This document shows positions 8,117-16,618 of a stretch of 64,000 bases of DNA, one piece after another. Source of the DNA: Marinobacter koreensis (lineage in GTDB: Bacteria > Pseudomonadota > Gammaproteobacteria > Pseudomonadales > Oleiphilaceae); assembly GCF_023156285.1 (NCBI RefSeq), contig NZ_JAKZAJ010000001.1, positions 434,001 through 498,000 of the forward strand. The letters are read 5' to 3'. Numbering within the stretch: the stretch's first letter is position 1; the number at the start of each line of letters is the position of its first letter. The notes beneath the pieces were generated by a model that ran no database searches, was not told the DNA's origin, and saw only the letters and a program-made list of their open reading frames with translations. A program made the translations under genes and the position numbers.

Positions 8117-8659
8117 TCAGTCACCTTCGAAGGAGCACACAGTATAGACCGGAAGCCCTTCTTCCTGCAGCTTGCGGGAGCCACCGAGATCGGGGAGGTC
8201 AATCATGGCCGCGACCTCGACAATCTCGGCACCGATGCGCCGGATCAGCCGGGAGGCCGCCAGCATGGTGCCACCGGTGGCAATCAGATCATCCACCAGT
8301 ACCACCTTGTCACCCGGTTTGAAGGCATCTTTATGGAGCTCCACCGAGGCTGTTCCATACTCGAGTTCGTAGTCCTCAACCAACGTATCGAAAGGCAGTT
8401 TGCCTTTCTTACGGACCAGAACGAGGGAGGCGTTCAGTTCGTAGGCGAGAGCCGAGCCGATGATGAAACCGCGGGCATCGACCGCAGCGACGGCATCGAT
8501 TTCCTCTCCGTGATACCGGTGCACGAAGGCGTCAATCAGCTTTCGGAAGGCCGTCTTGTCTTGCAGAACGGTGGTAATGTCGCGAAAGGATACGCCGGGC
8601 TTGGGCCAGTCCGGAACGGTTCGAATCGCCTTTTTGATGCTCTCGGAAAAGTAATCCAT
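8117..8659 (-). CDS. apt: Adenine phosphoribosyltransferase
   Basis: A 180-residue purine salvage enzyme making AMP from adenine and PRPP. The PRPP-binding loop [14 protein letters not shown], the DARGFIIG motif and an N-terminal [14 protein letters not shown] segment are all typical of Apt. Length is normal. It follows the purine permease by 30 bp on the same strand, so uptake and salvage of adenine are probably co-transcribed. Confidence 0.97.
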   Translation of the reverse strand: MDYFSESIKKAIRTVPDWPKPGVSFRDITTVLQDKTAFRKLIDAFVHRYHGEEIDAVAAVDARGFIIGSALAYELNASLVLVRKKGKLPFDTLVEDYELEYGTASVELHKDAFKPGDKVVLVDDLIATGGTMLAASRLIRRIGAEIVEVAAMIDLPDLGGSRKLQEEGLPVYTVCSFEGD

Positions 8660-8689
8660 GGTAATGACACCAACCGGTCAGGACGCCGC

Positions 8690-9988
8690 TCAGGCGGCGT
8701 CCAGGAACATGAATTTCAGGATGAATACGACGGCAATGGTCACCACGCTTGCGTTGAGGTGCGACCAGCGTCCGGAAATCCCCTTGATCACAGCGTAGGT
8801 GATAAAGCCGAGTGCGATACCGTTGGCAATGGAAAAGGTTAACGGCATGGCGAGGGCCGTCACGATGGCGGGTGCGGCATCCGTGATGTCATCCCAATCG
8901 ATTTGTTTCAGTCCGCTGGCCATCAGCACAGCCACGTACAGCAGAGCCGGTGCGGTTGCGTAGGGAGGAATGATGCTGGCGATCGGAGAAAGGACCAGGC
9001 TGGCCAGGAACAGTGCAGCGACCACGACAGCTGTCAGCCCGGTGCGACCGCCGGCGGCAATACCGGCGGTGGACTCGATGTAGCTGGTGGTGGTGGACGT
9101 ACCAAGGGCGGCACCGGACATGGTGGCCACGGAATCGGACATGAGGGCCCGGCCAAGGCGCGGCAGTTTGCCGTCTTTGTCGAGCAGGCCGCCGCGGTGG
9201 GCTGCGCCAATCAGTGTGCCGGAGGTATCGAACAGGTCCACGAACAGGAACGCGAAAATGATGCTGATCATGCCGATGTTCAGGGCGCCGGCAATGTCCA
9301 GCTGCATGAACGTGGGCGCAACGCTCGGCGGAGCCGAGAAGAAGCCGTTGTACTCAACCATGCCCATCATCATGGCAATGATGGTAACAGCCAGGATGCC
9401 GATCATCACCGCGCCGGTAACCCGGCGGTAGGACAGGGCGCAGATCAGCACGAACCCGCCGAAGAACAAGAGGCTTTCCGGCGTCTTGATGTCGCCGAGG
9501 CCAACCAGTGTGGCCGGATGGTCAACCACGATGCCCGCATTCTTCAGGGCAATCAGGGCCAGGAAGAAGCCGATGCCGGCGGATATGCCGAAACGCAGGG
9601 ACATCGGGATGCTGTTGATGATCCATTCCCGGACCTTGAGGATGCTGAGCAGGAAGAAAATCAGGCCGGACATGAACACCGCGCCCAGCGCGACCTGCCA
9701 GCTGTAGCCCATGCTGCCGACGACCGAGAAGGCGAAAAACGCGTTCAGCCCCATACCCGGAGCGAGGGCGATCGGGTAATTGGCCCAAAGTCCCATGATC
9801 AGCGTGCCGATGGTGGCAGCCAGACAGGTCGCCACGAAAATGGCGCCGAAATCCATCCCGGTGGATGAGAGGACACTGGGATTGACCACAATGATGTAGG
9901 CCATGGTGAGGAAGGTGGTGACGCCCGCCAGCAGCTCTTTACGAACCGTGGTGCCGTGGGCCTGGAGTTGAAACAGTCGTTCAAGCAT
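8690..9988 (-). CDS. NCS2-family purine permease (AzgA/AdeP-like)
   Basis: A 432-residue integral membrane protein with about 12-13 hydrophobic segments. The N-terminal ELLAGVTTFLTMAYIIVVNPSVL and the APGMGLNAFFAF signature mark the AzgA-like branch of the nucleobase:cation symporter-2 family, which takes up adenine, guanine and hypoxanthine with protons. Linkage to apt favours adenine. Upstream (9989-10139) no purine riboswitch could be recognised. Confidence 0.92.
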   Translation of the reverse strand: MLERLFQLQAHGTTVRKELLAGVTTFLTMAYIIVVNPSVLSSTGMDFGAIFVATCLAATIGTLIMGLWANYPIALAPGMGLNAFFAFSVVGSMGYSWQVALGAVFMSGLIFFLLSILKVREWIINSIPMSLRFGISAGIGFFLALIALKNAGIVVDHPATLVGLGDIKTPESLLFFGGFVLICALSYRRVTGAVMIGILAVTIIAMMMGMVEYNGFFSAPPSVAPTFMQLDIAGALNIGMISIIFAFLFVDLFDTSGTLIGAAHRGGLLDKDGKLPRLGRALMSDSVATMSGAALGTSTTTSYIESTAGIAAGGRTGLTAVVVAALFLASLVLSPIASIIPPYATAPALLYVAVLMASGLKQIDWDDITDAAPAIVTALAMPLTFSIANGIALGFITYAVIKGISGRWSHLNASVVTIAVVFILKFMFLDAA

Positions 9989-10139
9989 GACGGATGTCTG
10001 CCTCGCAGGATGCTGGAAGTTGAATTTTGGGATTGGTCGAGCCGGAAAATCGTCGAACTGCGTGAAAAGTCGGCAATGTTACCGTCTGAGCAGTCGTTCG
10101 CCAAGAGATGATTGGTGGTTCAAAGCAACTGTAATGTGT

Positions 10140-10757
10140 TCAGTGCTGCGACGGGTCCCGTTGCAGGCGGATGTCGAAACGGACGGCCAGCATGCGTACG
10201 ATCACGATGAAGAGCAGGCCAATGGTGAGCGCCAGGGTCTCGCTGGCCAGTAGCCACTGACACACAAAATACAGCCAGCATCCGGCGAAGGAGATCGACG
10301 CGTAGATCTGGTCCTTGCGGAAAATGAACGGAACTTCGTTGCAGAGCGTATCCCGCAGCGCGCCTCCAAAGGTTCCGGTCATCACTCCCAGAAGCGAGGC
10401 AATAAACCACGAGTGGCCAAGATCCAGCGCCAGCTGCGCACCCAGGATCGAGAAAATGCCCAGGCCGATTGCATCTGGAAAGACGATCCGGGACGCTTTC
10501 AGTTTCTCCGCGCGGCGCCAGTAGCTGAAGATGATCGCCATCACCAGGATCAGGATGGGCTGCTCCTGATGCTTGATCCAGTACAGGGGGTGATTGTCCA
10601 TCATCAGGTCGCGCAACGTGCCGCCACCGAGGGCGGTGATGAATCCGATGGTGAACACGCCGACGGGATCCATGTTCTTTGATCGTGCGACAATCATCCC
10701 CGAGATGGCGAAGGCGACGATGCCAATCATTTCAAGGATATAGATGATGTCGAACAT
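10140..10757 (-). CDS. Trimeric intracellular cation channel (TRIC)/UPF0126 family membrane protein
   Basis: A 205-residue protein with two tandem UPF0126 units, about seven membrane helices. The start at 10757 is preferred: AGGA lies upstream and homology begins at MFDIIYILEM. Each repeat carries the glycine motif, seen as GGGTLRDLMM in the first and GTFGGALRDTL in the second, typical of bacterial TRIC homologues (YadS/YicG). YicG-type proteins have been tied to glycine transport and to cation conductance. No functional partner is adjacent. Confidence 0.88.
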   Translation of the reverse strand: MFDIIYILEMIGIVAFAISGMIVARSKNMDPVGVFTIGFITALGGGTLRDLMMDNHPLYWIKHQEQPILILVMAIIFSYWRRAEKLKASRIVFPDAIGLGIFSILGAQLALDLGHSWFIASLLGVMTGTFGGALRDTLCNEVPFIFRKDQIYASISFAGCWLYFVCQWLLASETLALTIGLLFIVIVRMLAVRFDIRLQRDPSQH

Positions 10758-10946
10758 GATTCGTCCTGGCGGGGATGGGAAATGGACAGGGGTGTGCCCG
10801 AGCCGGGTGCGCGAAGGATAGCGTAATTCGACGCCGGATTCATCTGTAGGCCTGCTGTTGGGCGCGTCAGCAGTGTGATCCGGCAAAGCATGTGTCCACG
10901 TATCATGCACACCGCGTACTTTATTACCTACTGTCCGGAGTCAATC

Positions 10947-11516
10947 ATGCCCCTGATGCGTCTGGCCTACGCCAGTGAAGCCACGTTCGAAGATAAGCCG
11001 GTTAACCAGGGTGTCGAACCCCACGTAGCGCGAATTCTGCTGACGTCGCGCCGAAACAACGCCCGGTCCCATCTCGTCGGTGGGCTTTATTACGGTGACG
11101 GGCGTTTCTTCCAGTATCTGGAGGGGGAGGAATCCGATGTGCTCGAGACGTTTGAACGGATCAAGCAGGATGAGCGGCATCGGAACATCTTTACCCTGAT
11201 GCAGGGGCCTCTGGAAACGCCAACCTTCACCAGCTGGTCAATGAAATACGTGCCCCTGTCCAGCGACGTGCGTCGTTTTCTGGAGCGTAATGGTCTGCAA
11301 ATATTCAATCCGTCCGAGTTCACCGAGTCGCAATGCGAAGAGATGATCGAGCTGATCCGCCAGTCCAGCCACGATCAGAAGCTGGTCAATCACGACGAGG
11401 AGTCTGGCGCAGCGACTTCCCGGCCTCAGGCATTTTCGCCCGGCCTCAGGTTTGGCCTGATGGCTGCAGGGATTGCCCTGTTGGGAGCGCTGATTTACGC
11501 AGGATCACTGCTCTAG
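10947..11516 (+). CDS. BLUF-domain blue-light sensor with C-terminal membrane anchor
   Basis: A 189-residue protein. ATG 10947 follows GGAG and starts the domain directly. The flavin-binding BLUF domain spans about 3-100: Tyr8 in LAYAS, Asn38 in RRNNARSHLVGG, Gln56 in FFQYLEG, and the Trp97/Met99 pair in FTSWSMKYV. These are the residues of the hydrogen-bond switch. A short helical extension follows (about 105-145), then one hydrophobic helix at about 168-187 ends the protein. No EAL, GGDEF or cyclase domain is attached, so it must signal by protein contact at the membrane. It is monocistronic; nothing near reveals its partner. Confidence 0.92.
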   Translation: MPLMRLAYASEATFEDKPVNQGVEPHVARILLTSRRNNARSHLVGGLYYGDGRFFQYLEGEESDVLETFERIKQDERHRNIFTLMQGPLETPTFTSWSMKYVPLSSDVRRFLERNGLQIFNPSEFTESQCEEMIELIRQSSHDQKLVNHDEESGAATSRPQAFSPGLRFGLMAAGIALLGALIYAGSLL

Positions 11517-11606
11517 GATGCGGATGGTGAGGGTGGTCGTTATAAGCAACATTTATTTTTCAGGATAAAAGAACCTGATTTGCTTCATGGCCTGAGTCTG
11601 TTTAGT

Positions 11607-11620
11607 TTGATTCATATCAA
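11607..11620. promoter_or_regulatory. Perfect Fnr/Anr box upstream of the quinone oxidoreductase
   Basis: TTGAT-TCAT-ATCAA matches the FNR/ANR consensus TTGATN4ATCAA at all ten fixed positions. Its centre lies 55 bp before the ATG at 11669. A TACAAC at 11643-11648 is in the right place for a -10 element if the box sits at about -41.5, the usual activating position. A GGGTCGG/CCGACCC hairpin (11623-11642) lies between them. Confidence 0.65.
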
Positions 11621-11668
11621 ATGGGTCGGTCTGGGCCGACCCTACAACAAACAGTGTCAGGAGAATCC

Positions 11669-12649
11669 ATGAAAGCCATCCTCTGCAAGGAATACGGTCC
11701 CGCCGAGAAACTTGTTATCGAAGACGTCCCCAGCCCGGAGGTCAAGAGCCGCGGTGTCAAGGTGCGGGTCAAGGCGGCCGGTCTGAACTTTCCGGATACC
11801 CTGATTATCGAAAATAAATACCAGATCAAGCCCCCTCTGCCGTTCTCTCCGGGTGGTGAAATGGCCGGGGAGGTGATTGAGATTGGTGACCAGGTAACCC
11901 GTTTCAAACCAGGCGACCGCGTCGCTGGTTTGACCGGTTACGGTGCATTTGCGGAAGAGGTCATCGTGCCGGAGCAGAATCTGTTGCCGGTGCCTGACGG
12001 GATGTCGGATGAAAAGGCGGCTGCCTTCACCATGGTTTACGGCACTTCCTACCATGCCCTGAAGCAGCGCGCGAATCTGCAGCCGGGAGAAACGCTGCTG
12101 GTACTGGGGGCCAGTGGGGGGGTCGGGCTTGCGACAGTGGAGCTCGGAAAAGCCATGGGTGCCCGGGTTATTGCGGCGGCCAGTTCTGCTGAAAAACTGG
12201 CGATAGCCAGGGAAGCCGGTGCTGACGAGCTGATCAACTACACCGAAGAGCCGCTCAAGGAGACCGCCAAGAAGCTGACCAAGGGCAAAGGCGTCGATGT
12301 GATCTACGACCCGGTTGGCGGCGAGTTCACCGAGCAGGCCTTGCGGGCCATGGCATGGAATGGTCGCCATCTGATCATCGGTTTTGCCGCCGGTGACATT
12401 CCCAAGATTCCAGCCAACCTGATGTTGCTCAAGGGCTGCTCCGTCGTCGGCGTATTCTGGGGCGACTTTACCCGTCGCGAGCCGGAGGTCAGCGCCCAGA
12501 ATATGATGGATCTGATGAAGCTGTTCTCCGAGGGCAAGATTGATCCGAAGGTGAGCGCGGTTTACGAGTTTAAAGACTACGTGGATGCGCTGGGCGCTTT
12601 GACCGGCCGCAAGGCGACCGGGAAAGTGGTGCTGAAGGTTGGCGCCTGA
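11669..12649 (+). CDS. NADPH:quinone oxidoreductase (zinc-independent MDR family)
   Basis: A 326-residue medium-chain reductase. ATG 11669 starts the family N-terminus MKAILCKEYG. The nucleotide fold carries GASGGVGLATVELGKAMG (about 148-165). The zinc-ligand residues of alcohol dehydrogenases are absent, which places it with quinone oxidoreductase/QOR-like enzymes reducing quinones or enones with NADPH. A perfect Anr box sits in its upstream region, suggesting induction at low oxygen. It converges with the minus-strand acyl-CoA synthetase and could act on an enone in that pathway, but nothing in the sequence shows this. Confidence 0.88.
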   Translation: MKAILCKEYGPAEKLVIEDVPSPEVKSRGVKVRVKAAGLNFPDTLIIENKYQIKPPLPFSPGGEMAGEVIEIGDQVTRFKPGDRVAGLTGYGAFAEEVIVPEQNLLPVPDGMSDEKAAAFTMVYGTSYHALKQRANLQPGETLLVLGASGGVGLATVELGKAMGARVIAAASSAEKLAIAREAGADELINYTEEPLKETAKKLTKGKGVDVIYDPVGGEFTEQALRAMAWNGRHLIIGFAAGDIPKIPANLMLLKGCSVVGVFWGDFTRREPEVSAQNMMDLMKLFSEGKIDPKVSAVYEFKDYVDALGALTGRKATGKVVLKVGA

Positions 12650-12657
12650 GGCGCCAC

Positions 12658-14487
12658 TCAGAACCGGAGGTCGCCGCTCTCGATCTGCGAAGCCAGGTCG
12701 GGAGTGAGTCGCGTGTAGCCAGCCGTGCCGGGTAGCCACGCGTACACTTCCTCGTGGGGACGTTCCAGGGTAAAACCGGCCTTCTGGATGTCCACTTTCC
12801 GGTATTTGAACGTTCCGGTTTTCTCGATTTCGTGGGTGACCCGAACGAAGACCGGGACCGCGTAGGGCGGAAGGTTATCCTGGAGATACCGGGCCAGAGC
12901 GTTGGGATCGAAGTCGGTCCCGCCGTTCTGGGGTACCAGGGTGACCATTCCGGCCTTGCCGTTGGTGCCGGGGATTTCCACCCCGTAGACGATGGCTTCC
13001 TGCACCAGGCCGGATCCGTCGATGATGTTCTCCACCTCTGTGGTTGATACGTTTTCCCCCTTCCAGCGGAAGGTGTCGCCCATCCGGTCGACAAACTGCA
13101 GGTGTCGCCAGCCAATCTCCCGTAACACATCGCCAGTGTTGAACCAGGCATCGCCTTTCTTGAACGCGTTCCGGAGAATGGATTTTTCCGTGGCCTCTTT
13201 CTGGGTATAGCCTTCAAAGGCCCATTTCTTGTTGATTTCTCCGATCAGCAAACCGGGTTCGCCTTTTTTCGCTTCTTCCAGGCGACCTTTCTCGTTACGG
13301 ATCGGATCCCGTGTGCCTTCGTGGTACTTCACCAGCTTGTAGGGCGCGGTGGAGAAGCCGACGGTATTGTCCATGTTGAAAAAGTTGCTGAAACCGATGT
13401 TGCCCTCGGACGAGGCATAGAGTTCCGCCACGGTCTCGATCCCGAACCGTTCCTTGAATTCGCGCCAGATGGAGGGGCGAAGGCCGTTGCCGATCATCTT
13501 GGTGAGGGAGTGGTTGCGGTCCTGGTCGCTGGGTGGCTGATTGAGCAGGTAGCGACACAGCTCGCCGACGTATCCGAAGGTGGTTGCGTGATAATGGCGG
13601 ACATCGTCCCAGAAGGCGCTTGCCGAAAACTTTCGGCGCAGGGCAATGGCGGATCCGCCGGCCAGGACTGAGCCCCAGCACACCAGCAGGGCGGTACCGT
13701 GGTAAAGCGGCAAGGTGCAATACAGGACGTCCTCCGGCCCCATGGCCAGCGACATCAGGCCAAAGCCGCCATAGGCCCGAACGAATTTCTTGTGGGATCC
13801 CGGCGCCGCCTTGGGCAACCCGGTTGTTCCGGAGGTGTACAGGTAGACCGCCGTATCGCCCATGGTGGGGGGATCATTCAGGTGAACGGGGCTACTGGAC
13901 CGGGCACTGACGTGTTCGGCCATGTTGGTGAAACCCGCCGGAGCCTCTCCGAAAACGTTCAGGGTGTTGGTGTTGGCGAGGAACTGGAACGGTTGCGGAT
14001 GGTCGGGGTGGATGTCTTTCCGGATGGCCTTCAAAGGTGCCACCAATTCTTCTCCCGCCACAATCATTCTTGGCTGAATCAGATTGATGCTGTGGGCCAG
14101 CACCTTGCCTTTCTGGGAGGTGTTGAGCATGGCGCAGGCCACGCCGATTTTGGCTGCGCCGGCGACCACCGCCAATAATTCAGGCCGGTTTTCGAGCAGG
14201 ACGGCAATGGCGTCGCCTTTCTGGAGCCCCTGGTCATTCAGGTACTGGGCAATCCGGTTGCTCCAGTCGTTAAGCTCGCGCCAGGTCACACTGAGATCGT
14301 TGAACAGGATGGCCGGGCGTTGCCCGTGTTTCTCCGCGTTCTGCTCCACCAGCCTGCCCAGTGTGAGATCTGCGTCATCGTCCTTGACGGAATAATAGTA
14401 GAGCCCTTTGGCAATGGATGGCAGGCGGCGCAGAACACCCGGCAGGCTTCGGACCAGGTCGCGGGCGGAGACATTGTCTTGGCTCAT
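12658..14487 (-). CDS. atuH: Long-chain/very-long-chain acyl-CoA synthetase, AtuH-like
   Basis: A 609-residue AMP-forming ligase of the FATP/FadD6 type. The phosphate loop reads YTSGTTGLPKAA, GLRPSIWREF and FNTGDVLREIG follow, and a C-terminal FKYRKVDIQKAGF segment carries the catalytic Lys. It would activate a fatty or isoprenoid acid with ATP and CoA. It is the last gene of the minus-strand terpene cluster, 12 bp after atuF. In Pseudomonas aeruginosa the atu cluster likewise ends with a roughly 600-residue synthetase of this type (AtuH). The family is certain; the pathway role rests on position. Confidence 0.85.
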   Translation of the reverse strand: MSQDNVSARDLVRSLPGVLRRLPSIAKGLYYYSVKDDDADLTLGRLVEQNAEKHGQRPAILFNDLSVTWRELNDWSNRIAQYLNDQGLQKGDAIAVLLENRPELLAVVAGAAKIGVACAMLNTSQKGKVLAHSINLIQPRMIVAGEELVAPLKAIRKDIHPDHPQPFQFLANTNTLNVFGEAPAGFTNMAEHVSARSSSPVHLNDPPTMGDTAVYLYTSGTTGLPKAAPGSHKKFVRAYGGFGLMSLAMGPEDVLYCTLPLYHGTALLVCWGSVLAGGSAIALRRKFSASAFWDDVRHYHATTFGYVGELCRYLLNQPPSDQDRNHSLTKMIGNGLRPSIWREFKERFGIETVAELYASSEGNIGFSNFFNMDNTVGFSTAPYKLVKYHEGTRDPIRNEKGRLEEAKKGEPGLLIGEINKKWAFEGYTQKEATEKSILRNAFKKGDAWFNTGDVLREIGWRHLQFVDRMGDTFRWKGENVSTTEVENIIDGSGLVQEAIVYGVEIPGTNGKAGMVTLVPQNGGTDFDPNALARYLQDNLPPYAVPVFVRVTHEIEKTGTFKYRKVDIQKAGFTLERPHEEVYAWLPGTAGYTRLTPDLASQIESGDLRF

Positions 14488-14499
14488 GATACGTTCACT

Positions 14500-16467
14500 T
14501 CATTGTTTTGTCGGTTCGGCATCCCCGGTCGTGGCAATCTCTACCAGCAACTGATTGCGGCTGACCTGGTCGCCGGCCACCGCGTGAATGCCGGCCACCA
14601 CACCATCACAGTCGGCCTTGACCGGGTGTTCCAGCTTCATGGCTTCCAGGACGACCAGCGGTTGTCCCTGTTGAACGGCATCCCCTTCCTGGACGAGAAC
14701 TTCCGTTACGGCGCCATCCATTGTTGCCAGCAGCCGTCCGCTGCCCGCACCGTCCTTACCGGCGGCGGGCTGGTGCGTCACATCGCGGACGCACCAGGAT
14801 CGACCGAGCGCATGCAAATATAGGGAATCCGAGTGCCGGTGATATTGGCAAGTCTGACGTACGCCGTTGTCGATGATGCACAAGCGGCCATCCCGATCGT
14901 CCCCCAGTCGAAGATCGTATCGGCTCTCTCCGTGGCTGACCGAGACACCCTCGGCACTGTGTCGCACGAGAAGCTCGATGGTGCGATGACCGGTTTCCAG
15001 TGTCATCGGCGTTACCGTGGAGGGCGCATTGCTCCAGCCTTCTCCCCCGGTTCCGGAGCGGCTCAGGATGGCGGCGCTCAGTGCCAGCTCACGTATGGAC
15101 AGTTCGTGGGGGGACAGTGAGGGATCGTCCCGGAAATCCTGATCCAGAAAGGCGGTGGTGGCCTGTCCGGCGCCGAACGTCTCATTGGCGACGATCCGGC
15201 TCAGGAAATAACGGTTGGTGGTGACGCCGAACACCGTGGTGTCTTCCAGCGCACGAACCAGACGACGGCGGGCCTCGTCGCGGTTATCGCCCCAGGCAAT
15301 GATTTTGGCAAGCATGGGATCGTAGTGAGGGCTTATGATGTCGCCGGAACGAACCCCGGCGTCGTATCGCACCCCCTCGCCCGCTGCGGGTTCGAACTGG
15401 TACAGCTGCCCGGTCTGCGGCGTGAATTCGCCGGCCGGATCCTCGGCATACAGCCGCACTTCGATGGCGTGTCCGCTCAACTGTATCTCCGACTGGCTGA
15501 GTGGCAGGGGGCGGCCTTCGGCCACCGCAAGTTGCCACGCCACCAGATCCTGGCCAGTGATGAGTTCGGTAACCGGATGCTCGACCTGAAGCCGGGTGTT
15601 CATCTCCAGAAAATAGAAATTGCGGTCCTTGTCCACCAGGAATTCCACGGTGCCGGCGCCTTCGTACTGGCAGGCCAGGGCCGCTTTCACGGCGGCTTTG
15701 CCCATGGCTTCCCGCAGTTCGGGAGTAACGAAGGGAGAGGGCGCTTCCTCGACGACTTTCTGGTGGCGGCGCTGGACGGAGCAGTCACGTTCACCGAGAT
15801 AGACGGCGTTGCCGTGCCGGTCTGCGAAGACCTGGATCTCGACGTGCCGGGGTTCGATGACTGCTTTCTCAAGAATCAGTTCGTCGTCGCCAAAGGACTG
15901 CCTGGCTTCAGACCGCGCCCGCCGGAGGCTGTCTGCCAGCTCTGCCTCCGAATCAACCCGGCGCATGCCCCGGCCTCCGCCTCCGGCAGAGGCTTTGACC
16001 ATCAGCGGAAACCCGATATCGGCCGCTGCCTGGATGAGTTCGTCGTCACCGGCATTGTTGCCTTCGTATCCTGGAACAACCGGAACACCCGCTTCCTGCA
16101 TGGCAATTTTGGATCGTCGTTTACTGCCCATGAGGTCAATGGCGGCTTCGGGTGGGCCGACAAACACCAGTCCGGCGTCTTTGCAGGCTTTGGCAAAACC
16201 GGCGTTTTCGGAGAGGAAGCCGTAACCGGGGTGGACGCAGTCAGCGCCGGTTTTGCCGGCGGCGTCGAGAATGGCGTCCATGTTGAGATAAGACTGGGAG
16301 GCCGGGGCCGGGCCGATGCAGACGGCCTCGTCCGCCAGTTCCACGTGCAGGGCGCTGGCGTCGGCCTCGGAGTAAACCGCGACTGTTCGATAGCCCAGGG
16401 ACTTGGCGGTGCGGATCACCCGGACTGCGATTTCGCCTCGGTTGGCTATCAGGAGTTTGGTGAGCAT
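14500..16467 (-). CDS. atuF: Geranyl-CoA carboxylase alpha subunit (biotin carboxylase + BCCP), AtuF
   Basis: A 655-residue biotin-containing subunit. The N-terminal biotin carboxylase half shows LLIANRGEIAVRVIRTAKSLG, the Gly-rich ATP loop KASAGGGGRGMR, and EMNTRLQVEHPVTE. The C-terminal carrier domain has EAMKLEHP with the biotinyl Lys at 611. Alone it could be the alpha subunit of methylcrotonyl-, propionyl- or geranyl-CoA carboxylase. The neighbourhood (AtuA, AtuB, TetR regulator, no HMG-CoA lyase) points to geranyl-CoA carboxylase, which extends the beta-methyl group of cis-geranyl-CoA. Element B lies 35 nt before its start. Confidence 0.85.
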   Translation of the reverse strand: MLTKLLIANRGEIAVRVIRTAKSLGYRTVAVYSEADASALHVELADEAVCIGPAPASQSYLNMDAILDAAGKTGADCVHPGYGFLSENAGFAKACKDAGLVFVGPPEAAIDLMGSKRRSKIAMQEAGVPVVPGYEGNNAGDDELIQAAADIGFPLMVKASAGGGGRGMRRVDSEAELADSLRRARSEARQSFGDDELILEKAVIEPRHVEIQVFADRHGNAVYLGERDCSVQRRHQKVVEEAPSPFVTPELREAMGKAAVKAALACQYEGAGTVEFLVDKDRNFYFLEMNTRLQVEHPVTELITGQDLVAWQLAVAEGRPLPLSQSEIQLSGHAIEVRLYAEDPAGEFTPQTGQLYQFEPAAGEGVRYDAGVRSGDIISPHYDPMLAKIIAWGDNRDEARRRLVRALEDTTVFGVTTNRYFLSRIVANETFGAGQATTAFLDQDFRDDPSLSPHELSIRELALSAAILSRSGTGGEGWSNAPSTVTPMTLETGHRTIELLVRHSAEGVSVSHGESRYDLRLGDDRDGRLCIIDNGVRQTCQYHRHSDSLYLHALGRSWCVRDVTHQPAAGKDGAGSGRLLATMDGAVTEVLVQEGDAVQQGQPLVVLEAMKLEHPVKADCDGVVAGIHAVAGDQVSRNQLLVEIATTGDAEPTKQ

Positions 16468-16501
16468 ATCGTTTTTCTCATGCTTGGGAGTAAGGCCGCG
16501 C

Positions 16502-16607
16502 CTGCTGTGCCGGGTATGGCCGGAAAACCGCTACGAGCACATCCCTGTGCGCTTGTTTCGGGCCATCCATGGCCCTCTACATTTTCCGGCCATACCCGCC
16601 CCAGCAG
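16502..16607. repeat. Hairpin element B, between atuE and atuF
   Basis: 26-bp arms (16502-16527, 16582-16607) pair at 24 positions around a 54-base core. In the atu transcript (minus strand) the core folds as GGGCCA/TGGCCC with loop TGGA, a CAAGC linker, and GCACA/TGTGC with loop GGGA. The second hairpin matches 11 of 12 positions of the CsrA SELEX consensus RUACARGGAUGU. The core is nearly identical to that of element C. Confidence 0.92.
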
Positions 16608-16618
16608 TCGCTTCGCAA

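Noticed and set aside
9989..10139. Purine riboswitch upstream of the purine permease
   Set aside because: The conserved guanine/adenine riboswitch core could not be found on the minus strand.
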